From Bacteroidales bacterium (GTDB lineage Bacteria > Bacteroidota > Bacteroidia > Bacteroidales > Bacteroidaceae), in contig SFIS01000051.1 in assembly GCA_004555245.1 (NCBI GenBank), positions 1 through 22,735 on the forward strand: a stretch of DNA of 22,735 nucleotides. The letters run 5' to 3'. A program made the translations under genes and the position numbers. The notes beneath the pieces were generated by a model, which searched no databases, was not told the origin of the DNA, and saw nothing but the letters and a program-made list of their open reading frames with translations. Positions 7,622 through 16,066 of this stretch are shown here, piece after piece (the stretch's first letter is position 1; each line of letters opens with the position of its first letter).

Positions 7622-10600
7622 TCAGTTGACGGAGTATGTCCAGTTCTCCTGTTGTCTGACGAAGTCAAGCAGGGCGTTGTGTACCGTGATGGCGTCTCTC
7701 GCCCTGAGCGTCACGGCTTTCCCTGTCTCGGCGTCGGTCAGCTGCAGGTAGAGTGTTGTCGGGCCCTTCTTCTTGCAGATGAGCGTGTTGAGGTCTTCGG
7801 CTATGTTGCCGGCATCGTTGCCGGCGTCGTCAGCCGCATCTTTCGGCGGGACGAGCACCGAGGCGGGAATGGATATCGTGAGCTTATGGATGGCGTTCTC
7901 TTTGAGCGTGTTGAGATACTGCACGTCGGTGATGTCGATGTTGAAATAGTTGGAGGTGGGGAATTTCTTGTAGCATTTCATCGACACGCAGACAGAGCTT
8001 CCCATAGACAGTTTTCCCGCCCATTGTCCCCAGCTCTCTCCGAAGAAAGCTATCTCTCCTGCCGACGTAAAGTCTTCGATGGTGACAAATCCGCACGGGT
8101 TGCCGTTTTTCTGGAATCCAGTCCTGACATTCGTCACTATGCCTCCCACGCGCACCGTCTCCTTCTTCGCCAGCTCTTCCCTGTCGGCGTCGCGTCCCAC
8201 GTCAGAGGGGTGGGCGTTGCAGATGTGTTCGAGCACGACGCGGTAGTCGTCGAGAGGGTGTGCCGAGAGATAGATGCCTATGAGTTCGCGTTCGCGGTTG
8301 AGCTTCTCGATGTTGCTCCATGTCTCTGCCTTGGGCGGCTGTGGCTTTGTTATCTCTATGTCGTCAAAGCCTCCGAAGAGCGAGTTCTGCGCATTCTGTT
8401 TCTCCTGTTGGTAGAGCTGCCCGTATCTGCTGAGAATTTCGATGAAGGTGTTGCCTTTCGCGTCGGGTGCGAAGTATTGCTCGCGCATGATGCCGAGGCA
8501 GTCCAATGCTCCGCTGAGGGCGAGCGATTCGAGGCATTTGCGGTTGACGCTGGCTGTGCTGACACGTTCCACGAGGTCGTAGATGTTCTTGAACGGTCCG
8601 TTTGTCCGGCGTTCCTGTATGATGGCAGATGCGGCATTTTCACCTATGCCTTTTATGGCTGCGAGGCCGAAGCGTATCTCTCCGTTCTTGTTCACGCCGA
8701 AATCCACGAACGATTCGTTGACGTCGGGACCCTTTGTCGTCACGCCGAGAGCCTTGCACTCGTCCATGAGCTTCGTGATTTCCCTGATGTCGTCGCGTCG
8801 CCGCGTCATGATGGCAGCCATGAACTCCGGTGTGTAGTTGGCTTTGAGATACGCTGTCTGGTATGCCACCCATGAATAGCAGGCTGCGTGCGACTTGTTG
8901 AAGGCGTAGGACGCGAACTTCTCCCAGTCGGCCCAGATTTTCTCCAGCACCTTCGGGTCGTGGCCGTTTTTCTTCCCGCCTTCGATGAACATCGGCTTCA
9001 TCTTGTCAACGATGGCCTTCTTCTTCTTTCCCATCGCCTTTCTCAGGGCGTCGCTCTGTCCGCGGGTGAAGTCGGCGAGCTGTCGCGAGAGCAGCATCAC
9101 CTGCTCCTGATAGACCGTGATGCCGTATGTGTCCTTGAGATATTTCTCCATGCACGGGATGTCGTACTTTATCTCCTCCTTGCCGTTCTTGCGTGCGATG
9201 AAGGAGGGTATGTAGTCCATAGGTCCCGGGCGGTAGAGGGCATTCATGGCTATGAGGTCCTCGAAGACGGTGGGGTGGAGTGCCCGCAGGTGTTTCTGCA
9301 TTCCCGGCGATTCAAACTGGAATGTCCCGATGGTGCGTCCTTCCTGGTACAGCTTGTATGTCGCGGGGTCGTCGATGGGTATGTTGTCGAGGTCGATGTC
9401 TATGCCCCGGCTGAGTTTCACGTTCTTCACCGCCTCTTTCTGCTCCGACAGTGTCTTCAGTCCGAGGAAGTCCATCTTTATCAGGCCGGTAGATTCGATG
9501 ACGTGTCCGTCGTATTGTGTCACGGCGGTCTTGATGTCGGGGAAGTCGGGGTCGTCGGCGGTAGAGACGGGCACATGGTCAGAGATGGGGTCACGGCAGA
9601 TGATGAAGCCGCAGGCGTGGATGCCGGTGTTGCGCACGGTGCCCTCAAGCATCTTTGCGTATTTTATGGTGTTGCGTTCCCTGATGTCTGTCGAGGCCTC
9701 TGCCTCTTGCAGTTCCCTGACACACTTCAGGGCGTTGCCGAGGTTCATCTTCATTCCGTCGGGCAGACGCTCGGGTATTGCCTTGCACAGCGCGTTTGTC
9801 TCGGACAGCGGCAGCTCCTCCACGCGTGCGACATCCTTTATCGAGTTCTTCGTCGCCATGGTGCCGTAGGTGATGATATGTGCGCAGTTCTCGTGTCCGT
9901 ATTTGTCCATCACCCATTGCAGCACCTTTCCTCTGCCGTCGTCGTCAAAGTCGGTGTCGATATCAGGCAGGGAGATACGGTCGGGGTTGAGGAATCTCTC
10001 GAACAGGAGGTCGTACTTCAGAGGGTCGATTTTTGTGATGCCGAGGCAGTATGCCACAACAGACCCTGCTGCCGAGCCGCGCCCCGGGCCCACCCACACC
10101 CCGAGTTCCTGACGGGCGGAGTTGATGAAGTCCTGCACGATGAGGAAGTATCCGGGAAATCCCATTGTCTTCATTATGTGCAGCTCGAACCTTATGCGTT
10201 CGTCAACCTCCTGCGCCAGGGGCTCGCCGTAGATTCGGCGTGCTCCGTCGTAGGCGAGTTTCGCAAGATAGTCCGCCTCGAACTTTATGCGGTAGATCTT
10301 GTCGTAGCCTCCGAGTTTCTTTATTTTCTTCTGCCCCTCTTCTTCCGGCAGCTGGTTCTCGCCGTTCTCGTCAGAGGTGAACTCCTTGAAGAGATCCTCT
10401 TCCGAGAACTTCCGCCTCCACTCCTCTTCCGTCCCGAAATCCTCCGGTATGGGGAAGAAAGGCATGATGGGATCGCTCTCGATGTCGTATGTCTCCACCT
10501 TGTCGAGAATCTCGACAGTGTTTGCCAGGGCTTCGGGTATGTCGGCGAAGACCTCGTTCATCTCCTCGCGCGTCTTGAACCATTCCTGTTTTGAATAGAG

Positions 10601-11374
10601 CATACGTGTGGGGTCGTCGAGCTTCTTTCCCGTTGAGATACAGAGCAGGTGGTCGTGCGCCTCGGCGTTCTCCTCATCAACAAAGTGTGCGTCGTTCGTG
10701 CAGATGAGTTTCACGCCGTATTCCTTCGCCAGTTCGACAAGCACGGCGTTGGCTTTCTGCTGCAGTGGGAACGTCTCCCTGTTAGCCCGTTGTGTGGGGT
10801 CTTTCACTTCGTGGCGCTGCAGCTCGAGGTAGTAGTCGTCGCCCCACATCTTCTTGTGCCATTCTATGGCTTTCCTTGCGCCCTCGATGTCGCCTTTCAG
10901 TATTTTCGACGGCACCTCTCCGGCTATGCATGCCGAACACACTATCAGCCCCTCGCGGTATCGCTCGAGGTCTTCGTGGTCCGTTCTCGGTCTTCCGTAG
11001 AATCCGTCCACCCATGCGTTTGACACCAGCTTGATGAGATTGCGGTAGCCCTGCATGTTCTTCGCCAGCACGATGAGGTGCCATCCGCCTCTGTCTCCCA
11101 TGCCGCTTTCGCGCTTGTCTTTCCCTCTGCGTGCGACGTACATCTCGCATCCGAATATGGGTTTGAAGGGTTCAAGCCCCTCTTTCCTGCGTCCGTCGTT
11201 GACTTTGTTGCAGTAGTCGAAGAATTCCTTTATCCCGAACATGTCGCCATGGTCGGTTATCGCCATGCCCTTCATCCCGTTGGCAACAGCCTTGTCAACG
11301 AGTTTTCCGATAGGCGACTGCCCGTCGAGAATAGAATAATATGTGTGAACGTGCAGATGTACGAAATCTTCCAT
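7622..11374 (-). CDS. dnaE: DNA polymerase III subunit alpha (replicative polymerase)
   Basis: This 1250-residue C-family polymerase is the catalytic subunit of the replisome. The N-terminal PHP domain opens with FVHLHVHTYYS (residues 4-14). The polymerase active site includes GPGRGSAAGS, and PDIDTDF supplies Asp471 and Asp473; the third catalytic Asp is in KMDFLGL (Asp635). A helix-hairpin-helix segment (GLAAIKGIGENAASAI) is near 903-918. A C-terminal OB-fold (VGGIVTNVRTGFQKNG) starts near 1076. I chose the ATG at 11374 because the PHP motif normally lies a few residues from the start. An in-frame extension to 11452 adds an Ala/Arg-rich stretch that runs back to the promoter. The gene is transcribed from a TAACTTTG promoter divergent from psd. 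Confidence 0.97.
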   Translation of the reverse strand: MEDFVHLHVHTYYSILDGQSPIGKLVDKAVANGMKGMAITDHGDMFGIKEFFDYCNKVNDGRRKEGLEPFKPIFGCEMYVARRGKDKRESGMGDRGGWHLIVLAKNMQGYRNLIKLVSNAWVDGFYGRPRTDHEDLERYREGLIVCSACIAGEVPSKILKGDIEGARKAIEWHKKMWGDDYYLELQRHEVKDPTQRANRETFPLQQKANAVLVELAKEYGVKLICTNDAHFVDEENAEAHDHLLCISTGKKLDDPTRMLYSKQEWFKTREEMNEVFADIPEALANTVEILDKVETYDIESDPIMPFFPIPEDFGTEEEWRRKFSEEDLFKEFTSDENGENQLPEEEGQKKIKKLGGYDKIYRIKFEADYLAKLAYDGARRIYGEPLAQEVDERIRFELHIMKTMGFPGYFLIVQDFINSARQELGVWVGPGRGSAAGSVVAYCLGITKIDPLKYDLLFERFLNPDRISLPDIDTDFDDDGRGKVLQWVMDKYGHENCAHIITYGTMATKNSIKDVARVEELPLSETNALCKAIPERLPDGMKMNLGNALKCVRELQEAEASTDIRERNTIKYAKMLEGTVRNTGIHACGFIICRDPISDHVPVSTADDPDFPDIKTAVTQYDGHVIESTGLIKMDFLGLKTLSEQKEAVKNVKLSRGIDIDLDNIPIDDPATYKLYQEGRTIGTFQFESPGMQKHLRALHPTVFEDLIAMNALYRPGPMDYIPSFIARKNGKEEIKYDIPCMEKYLKDTYGITVYQEQVMLLSRQLADFTRGQSDALRKAMGKKKKAIVDKMKPMFIEGGKKNGHDPKVLEKIWADWEKFASYAFNKSHAACYSWVAYQTAYLKANYTPEFMAAIMTRRRDDIREITKLMDECKALGVTTKGPDVNESFVDFGVNKNGEIRFGLAAIKGIGENAASAIIQERRTNGPFKNIYDLVERVSTASVNRKCLESLALSGALDCLGIMREQYFAPDAKGNTFIEILSRYGQLYQQEKQNAQNSLFGGFDDIEITKPQPPKAETWSNIEKLNRERELIGIYLSAHPLDDYRVVLEHICNAHPSDVGRDADREELAKKETVRVGGIVTNVRTGFQKNGNPCGFVTIEDFTSAGEIAFFGESWGQWAGKLSMGSSVCVSMKCYKKFPTSNYFNIDITDVQYLNTLKENAIHKLTISIPASVLVPPKDAADDAGNDAGNIAEDLNTLICKKKGPTTLYLQLTDAETGKAVTLRARDAITVHNALLDFVRQQENWTYSVN

Positions 11375-11449
11375 TTCTGTTTTTTTTATTTTCCGGTATG
11401 CCGCGGCGGCGGCGAAAGGACGTCGTGGTCCGGCAGAGGTAAATCGTGA

Positions 11450-11481
11450 CAAAGTTAGCCATTTTTATTGATACATACAAC
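11450..11481 (-). promoter_or_regulatory. dnaE promoter, Bacteroidetes type
   Basis: Reading the minus strand, GTTG (11481-11478) is followed after 20 nt by TAACTTTG (11457-11450). This fits the Bacteroidetes sigma factor consensus TTTG-N(19-21)-TAnnTTTG, with one mismatch at -33. Transcription would start around 11444, leaving a leader of about 70 nt before the dnaE ATG. That start point also argues against the longer upstream reading frame for dnaE. Confidence 0.7.
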
Positions 11482-11562
11482 TATTAAGCATAAAATAACA
11501 AAAAAAATAAGTAGAATGAATAAAAAATCACATTTGCCGACATTATTTTAAATATAATTTAT

Positions 11563-11570
11563 TAACTTTG
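11563..11570 (+). promoter_or_regulatory. psd operon promoter, -7 box
   Basis: TAACTTTG is the same -7 octamer as on the dnaE side and lies about 98 bp before the psd start. No good TTTG lies 19-21 nt upstream; the region there is very AT-rich. The rest of the 293-bp divergent gap shows nothing else I can name. Confidence 0.6.
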
Positions 11571-11667
11571 CAATCAGATAATCGTGAGGCGAATGCCATG
11601 AAGCATGCCAACCGGGCAGAAAATACATGCTGCACGGATTCTCATAACCTAATCAACTGTTTGCCTA

Positions 11668-12378
11668 ATGGGACAAAGAATACAAAAACTGAAACGCATA
11701 AAGAAGATACGCATACACCGTGAAGGCACAGACACCTTGGTCTATAGCGCCTTTATCCTCATTGCCGTCGCTGTGGTTCTATGGCAGGCGTTCGAGACAA
11801 AACTCCCGTTCTGGATTTTCACCGTCGTCTTCGGCATAGTGTGGGCCGTGGTGCTCAATTTCTTCCGTTGCCCCATCCGTAAGTTCACGGAGTGTGACGA
11901 CACCCTGGGCGTGGTTGTCGCGCCGGCAGACGGTAAGATTGTCGTCATAGAGGAGGTGGAGGAGAACGACTATTTCCACGACCGCCGCATCATGGTCAGC
12001 ATCTTCATGTCGCTGTTCAATGTCCACGCCAACTGGTTTCCCGTTGACGGACATGTCATATCGGCCGAGCATTTCGACGGCAACTACCACAAGGCATGGC
12101 TGCCCAAAGCCGCTGCGGAGAACGAGCATGCCGACATCCTCATCGAAGCCACAAACGGCGAAAGAATCCTCTGCCGCCAGATAGCCGGAGCCGTTGCACG
12201 CCGCATCGTGACCTACGCCAGCACTGACGACGACTGCTATATCGACGAGCATCTCGGCTTCATCAAGTTCGGATCGCGTGTTGACGTCTTCCTCCCTCTC
12301 GGCACGGAGATTTGTGTCAAGATGGGACAGAACACGACAGGCGACCAGACAGTGATAGCCAGAATGCGGAAAGGCTGA
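11668..12378 (+). CDS. psd: Phosphatidylserine decarboxylase proenzyme
   Basis: This 236-residue protein is of the short bacterial/archaeal type. It decarboxylates phosphatidylserine to phosphatidylethanolamine at the inner membrane. Two hydrophobic segments (about 24-45 and 49-66) anchor it. The catalytic core has VAPADGKIV (83-92), FMSLFNVHANWFPVDG (113-128) and GFIKFGSRVD, where cleavage before Ser203 would produce the pyruvoyl group. A short alpha chain follows. The gene is followed after 79 bp by pssA, which makes its substrate, so the two steps are co-encoded. Confidence 0.96.
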   Translation: MGQRIQKLKRIKKIRIHREGTDTLVYSAFILIAVAVVLWQAFETKLPFWIFTVVFGIVWAVVLNFFRCPIRKFTECDDTLGVVVAPADGKIVVIEEVEENDYFHDRRIMVSIFMSLFNVHANWFPVDGHVISAEHFDGNYHKAWLPKAAAENEHADILIEATNGERILCRQIAGAVARRIVTYASTDDDCYIDEHLGFIKFGSRVDVFLPLGTEICVKMGQNTTGDQTVIARMRKG

Positions 12379-12457
12379 CCCCTCTTTCCTTGCGACGGCG
12401 CAAAAGCGTCGCGACAGCGGAGAACATACATTCCTGACAAAAAAACAAGACGTCAAA

Positions 12458-13180
12458 TTGAAAAAGCATATCCCAAATATCATCACCTCATGCAACCTCA
12501 TCTCAGGCTGCATAGCCACCTGCTTCGCCTTTCAGGGCAGGGCGTCGCTGGCCTTGCTCTTTATCGTTGTAGGGGCTGCGTTTGATTTCTTCGACGGCAT
12601 GTCGGCACGTCTGCTGAAAGTGTCGTCGCCGATAGGCAAAGAGCTCGACTCTCTTGCCGATGTCGTCACATTCGGAGTGGCGCCCTCGACAATGATTTTT
12701 TTCCATCTCTCTACGGCAGACCTGCCGTCTGTGCTTGAGCCCTGCCGCAGCATTCTCCCGTTTATAGCCTATGTCATGGCGGCATTCTCCGCCTTGCGCC
12801 TCGCCAAATTCAACCTCGACGAGAGGCAGGCGTTGGGCTTCATCGGCATGCCGACACCTGCCAACGCGCTCTTCTGGGCTTCGCTGCTTGTCAGCATGCC
12901 CTCGATTTTCGACGGCTCGTGGGGTGCCTTGTCGGTCGTACTGCTCATGCTGCTCTGCTCGTGGCTCCTTGTCTCCGAGATACCGATGTTTGCCCTGAAG
13001 TTCAAACACTGGGGCATATCCGACCGCGGCAACATGCTGAAATACGGCTTCATCGCCTTCTCGCTTATGGCTATTCTCATAGGCAGGGTGGCAGCCGTCC
13101 CTGTCATCATCGTTGTCTATGTCCTCCTCTCGGCCATGCTGGCATTGTTTCATGCCCCGGCAGCCGGCTCGCCGGAGTAA
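12458..13180 (+). CDS. pssA: CDP-diacylglycerol-serine O-phosphatidyltransferase
   Basis: This 240-residue integral membrane protein makes phosphatidylserine from CDP-diacylglycerol and serine. The CDP-alcohol phosphotransferase signature D-G-x2-A-R-x8-G-x3-D-x3-D is complete: Asp46, Gly47, Ala50, Arg51, Gly60, Asp64, Asp68. About six to seven further hydrophobic stretches are visible. The start is a TTG codon, giving MKKHIPNIITSCNLISG, which matches the usual start of Bacteroidales homologues; no ATG nearby would keep this N-terminus. It is the second gene of the psd operon. The 79-bp gap before it holds a small GC hairpin (GCGACG/CGTCGC) without a T-tract. Confidence 0.94.
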   Translation: MKKHIPNIITSCNLISGCIATCFAFQGRASLALLFIVVGAAFDFFDGMSARLLKVSSPIGKELDSLADVVTFGVAPSTMIFFHLSTADLPSVLEPCRSILPFIAYVMAAFSALRLAKFNLDERQALGFIGMPTPANALFWASLLVSMPSIFDGSWGALSVVLLMLLCSWLLVSEIPMFALKFKHWGISDRGNMLKYGFIAFSLMAILIGRVAAVPVIIVVYVLLSAMLALFHAPAAGSPE

Positions 13181-13234
13181 GGCGTGATATGCCCGGCATA
13201 CAGACAGCCACTTCATTCACTATAAGACAAAGTT

Positions 13235-13537
13235 ATGATTATCCTGAAATTTCTCTTCTGGTTCATCATCGCAATCCTGGTATTCGTTGTCATACTTGTC
13301 GTGAACCTGCTTCTGCGATTTACGGATGTGCTGCACGTCCTGTTCGGCGGCAAGCCCCGTACCCGAGGCAACACGCATTTCTATTTCAACCGGAATCCCT
13401 TCCGGCAGCCAAGTGACAACCCTTCCAGCAGCCGTGACGACACCCGCCAGCCTTCGATAAGCGGCAAGCCGACGCGTCCGAAGAGCCGGACGGTTGACGA
13501 TGACGAGGAGTATGCAGAGTTTGAAGAGATACACTGA
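13235..13537 (+). CDS. DUF4834-like small membrane protein
   Basis: This 100-residue protein has one N-terminal transmembrane helix (about 1-27, FLFWFIIAILVFVVILVVNLLL). A short amphipathic segment (RFTDVLHVLFGG) follows, then a polar, probably disordered tail ending in an acidic DDDEEYAEFEE run. This layout and the position after pssA match the DUF4834 family of Bacteroidetes, which has no known function. It starts 54 bp after pssA and is the last gene of the operon, directly before a strong terminator. Confidence 0.75.
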   Translation: MIILKFLFWFIIAILVFVVILVVNLLLRFTDVLHVLFGGKPRTRGNTHFYFNRNPFRQPSDNPSSSRDDTRQPSISGKPTRPKSRTVDDDEEYAEFEEIH

Positions 13538-13617
13538 ATCCCTTTTCCCTTACATGTATCAGCGGGCATCCGCCCCTTTAATGCTGACATGTATGGAAAA
13601 AGGGATTTCTTTTTTTA
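13537..13617 (+). terminator. Intrinsic terminator of the psd-pssA operon
   Basis: Arms at 13537-13563 and 13583-13607 (AATCCCTTTTCCC... against ...GGAAAAAGGGATT) form a long, slightly imperfect stem, with a smaller GCGG/CCGC hairpin at its tip. The stem runs into TTTCTTTTTTT. The probable MITE begins directly after this T-tract. Confidence 0.85.
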
Positions 13618-13859
13618 TGGTTGGTTCTATAAATTACCTCCGTTAAAAGGTATGATAATTATGTGCTTACGTTTTGTCATCTTTTGGATTCTTGTCAATG
13701 GTCTTATAACCCCCTTCTCCGTTTCCCGGGGGACAGAAACCCTCTCCGACTTACAATTTGCCCTCGAAAATAATCTCAAAATCTGACAAACCAACTATGA
13801 AATTGATGAGCACCGCTTTTTATAAACAATGTGCGAATAATTTATAGAACCAACCTTAT
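13615..13859. mobile_element. Probable MITE, 237 bp, with 18-bp terminal inverted repeats
   Basis: The element runs from 13619 to 13855. Its left end GGTTGGTTCTATAAATTA (13619-13636) is the exact reverse complement of its right end (13838-13855). Both ends are flanked by TTAT (13615-13618 and 13856-13859), as expected for a 4-bp target duplication. No transposase or other convincing gene lies inside. The inside is more AT-rich than its neighbours and has a CCCCC/GGGGG inverted pair near 13710-13732. Together these are the marks of a non-autonomous DNA transposon moved by a related insertion sequence elsewhere. I cannot assign the family. Confidence 0.8.
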
Positions 13860-13931
13860 ATCATTTTCTATTGTTTCCTGCGTTTCGCTTGCCTTCCCAT
13901 AGCCTTTTTTTCAGGGGATACGGCAGGCGGA

Positions 13932-14459
13932 TTATTTTTTCAGTCTCTCTTCCAGTTTGTCCAATGATTTCCCGAGGAATACGCCCAGCTTGTCTTTCTT
14001 CCAGCTTCGTCCTCTTGAATTGTAGCTTGCTTCAATCTCCATTCTCCTTATTCCGGCAGCAGATATCTTGGCGAGCTGCTCTGGAGTGACGGGATAGGCA
14101 GCCGTGATGTTGGCGAAAGGCATTACAGGTGTCATGCCTCCTGGCGAAACCACCATTGTGTAGCCTTCTTTCGTTTTGGTGGATTCCAATGTGATGGTGT
14201 CGCCGTCAAACAGCTTAAGTTGCATCTTACTGTTGTCCGGAATGTCCACATAGGTCATGACGTCAATCTCGTATCTCTTCTCCCCGTCTTCCACAATTCC
14301 AATGAGTGACACTTTGTGCGAACGCATGTTGATGTCAAATGTCTTCCCCGACATCTCAACTACCCTTACACCGTTCCTGTTACGGTCAGACATCACGCGC
14401 TGAGCCATAGCCGCATCAAAGATGAGCGCGGCAAAAAATATTATTAGCAGTTGTCTCAT
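13932..14459 (-). CDS. Exported hypothetical protein
   Basis: This 175-residue protein has a clear signal peptide (MRQLLIIFFAALIFDAAMAQ) with cleavage likely after AMA. The mature part is beta-rich (VRVVEMSGKTFDINM, RYEIDVMTYVDIPDNSKMQLKLFDGDTITLE). It ends in a basic helix (LGKSLDKLEERLKK). A segment with TPVMPFANITAAYPVTPEQLAKIS lies near 110-135. I do not recognise a family; a periplasmic or surface role follows only from the signal peptide. I chose the ATG at 14459 because it puts the signal peptide at the N-terminus, whereas a longer frame to 14519 would bury it. It follows umuC on the same strand after a 147-bp gap. Confidence 0.75.
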   Translation of the reverse strand: MRQLLIIFFAALIFDAAMAQRVMSDRNRNGVRVVEMSGKTFDINMRSHKVSLIGIVEDGEKRYEIDVMTYVDIPDNSKMQLKLFDGDTITLESTKTKEGYTMVVSPGGMTPVMPFANITAAYPVTPEQLAKISAAGIRRMEIEASYNSRGRSWKKDKLGVFLGKSLDKLEERLKK

Positions 14460-14576
14460 TGTCAATCCAATTCTGTTTTCTCTCGTTACAGTCTTCTCCT
14501 CCGCATCATGAAAGTGCAATGTGCTTTAGAAAAGCGTTTGTAACGTCACGCAATAAGTTTTCATTCCGTTTCTATG

Positions 14577-14590
14577 TCGCAATCTTGCGA
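14577..14590. other. Short palindrome downstream of umuC
   Basis: TCGCAATCTTGCGA is self-complementary except for its two central bases and lies 17 bp past the umuC stop. It could form a small hairpin at the 3' end of the umuC mRNA. No T-run follows, so a terminator role is doubtful. Confidence 0.4.
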
Positions 14591-14606
14591 GGACATGGTC
14601 CATCCC

Positions 14607-15908
14607 TCATGCCTTGACCACCAGCAGGCCGTTGATGTCGGTGAGGAAATCGTCTGATCGCAAGCATGACTTGCAGTGCCATTTCTCCTCCTTCCCTCCC
14701 GTGGCAGCCAATGTCACGGTCTTTGTCCCGTATCGTCCGTTGATGGTGTCGATGGTCTCCATGAGTTTCATGCGCTCGGGCCTGTTCCTTATCTCGTCGA
14801 AGAGGTTGAGGCAGATGGCGTCTTTCGGCGTAATCCCGCTCAGGACCACCCCCGCCTTCTTATACATGATGCCCGGCAGGAAGATGCGGTCGAGTGCCCT
14901 CCATGCCGCCTGTGTTATCTCCACGGTGTCGCAGGTGTGTACGAGGAAAGTCTCCGTCGCCTCGTTGTTGTATTGCTTCAGGTCTTCTCTGAACCTGTTT
15001 GTCATGACGAAGACCGTCACTGCGCCGGCGACAGACTGCTGTGCCCTGAGCTTGTTTGCACATGAGGCGGCGTATGATGCCACTGCGCTGCGCATGTCCT
15101 CTTTCCGTGATGTCATCTCTCCGAAGCTGCGGCTGGTGCAGATGCTCTGTTTTGCCGCCACCTCGTCGGTCTTGATGCAGGCGATGCCGTTCAGCTCGCG
15201 CCATGTCTGTTGTGCCGGCAGGTTGAAGTGGCGTTTCACCCATCCTTCGCTCATCTCCGCAAACTGCAGGGGCGTTGTGATGCCTAAGTAGTTGAGGCGT
15301 GCGAGTGTGCTGCGCCCGATGCCCCAGATGTCTTCAAGTTCGGTGAGTTCGAGAGCCTTGCGCCTTTTCTCTTCCGTGTCGATGATGCAGACCGATGCGT
15401 AGCCCTTGTATTTCTTCGCAAACTTGCTGCCCACCTTTGCGAGTGTCTTTGACGGTGCGATGCCTATGCTTATCGGTATGTCTGTCCACAGTTTCACCGT
15501 CGCCGCCATCTCGCGCATATACTGCACAAGGTCTCTGGTCTCCTCGTATCCACTGAGGTTGCAGAAGCATTCGTCTATGCTGTACTGCTCTACCTGTGCA
15601 ACGAATCTCCTCATTATCGACACCACCCTTTTTGACATTGCGGCATAGAGTCTCATGTTTGACGAGAAGAGCCTGACGTTGTGGCTCTCTATGACATCCT
15701 TCACCTTGAAGACGGGGTCGCCTCTCTTCAGTCCCAGGGCTTTCGCTTCAGGCGTGAGGGCCACGATGTTGCCGTCGTTCGATGACAGCACGCACACGGG
15801 CTTGCCTTCAAGTCCGGCGTGGAATACCTTCTCTACAGAACAGAAGAAGCTGTTGCAGTCTGCCAATGCCCACATACGTCTCGTTTTTTTTAGGGTGAAA
15901 TCAGTCAT
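14607..15908 (-). CDS. umuC: Y-family translesion DNA polymerase, UmuC type
   Basis: This protein has up to 433 residues and the full Y-family layout. The palm starts with MWALADCNSFFCSVE, whose Asp17 is a metal ligand. Next are KPVCVLSSNDGNIVALTPEAKALG, FSSNMRLYAAMS and the catalytic YSIDE (Asp112, Glu113). A helix-hairpin-helix thumb (ELEDIWGIGRSTLARL) and a little-finger domain follow. The C-terminus (LMETIDTINGRYGTKTV ... DINGLLVVKA) fits the DUF4113 tail of UmuC proteins. UmuC bypasses DNA damage and normally needs cleaved UmuD, but no umuD is seen next to it. The start may instead be the ATG at 15875, which gives the N-terminus usual for UmuC. A tandem repeat lies just upstream. Confidence 0.93.
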   Translation of the reverse strand: MTDFTLKKTRRMWALADCNSFFCSVEKVFHAGLEGKPVCVLSSNDGNIVALTPEAKALGLKRGDPVFKVKDVIESHNVRLFSSNMRLYAAMSKRVVSIMRRFVAQVEQYSIDECFCNLSGYEETRDLVQYMREMAATVKLWTDIPISIGIAPSKTLAKVGSKFAKKYKGYASVCIIDTEEKRRKALELTELEDIWGIGRSTLARLNYLGITTPLQFAEMSEGWVKRHFNLPAQQTWRELNGIACIKTDEVAAKQSICTSRSFGEMTSRKEDMRSAVASYAASCANKLRAQQSVAGAVTVFVMTNRFREDLKQYNNEATETFLVHTCDTVEITQAAWRALDRIFLPGIMYKKAGVVLSGITPKDAICLNLFDEIRNRPERMKLMETIDTINGRYGTKTVTLAATGGKEEKWHCKSCLRSDDFLTDINGLLVVKA

Positions 15909-15924
15909 GTACGGTTTTCGGAAG

Positions 15925-16014
15925 CTGTCCGCGCTGCTATATATAATAAGGTGTGCGCATGGCAGAAACTGTCCGCGATTCTATATATATAATAAGGTGT
16001 GCGCATGGCAGAAG
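15925..16014. repeat. Tandem 44/46-bp repeat upstream of umuC
   Basis: Two adjacent units lie at 15925-15968 and 15969-16014. Each begins CTGTCCGCG, passes through a TATATATA run and continues as AATAAGGTGTGCGCATGGCA. They differ by an extra AT in the run, by the three bases before it and by the last base. They end 17 bp before the umuC ATG at 15908, so they probably form its promoter or operator region. No TAnnTTTG box is visible there. Confidence 0.85.
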
Positions 16015-16066
16015 CCGGGTTGTATGGCGGGGTGCCGGCTGCCGGCTGTTTGCCGTGAGAGGCTTG

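Noticed and set aside
7574..10594. Long plus-strand reading frames (433 and 568 codons) opposite dnaE
   Set aside because: They are antisense to a certain polymerase gene in GC-rich DNA and have low-complexity Val/Leu/Arg-rich translations with no family features.
11375..11452. Longer N-terminus for dnaE
   Set aside because: It would start at the promoter -7 box and adds an Ala/Arg-rich stretch before the conserved HLHVHT motif.
13589..13786. Plus-strand frame of 65 codons
   Set aside because: It begins in the terminator stem and runs into the probable MITE; no family features and no promoter.
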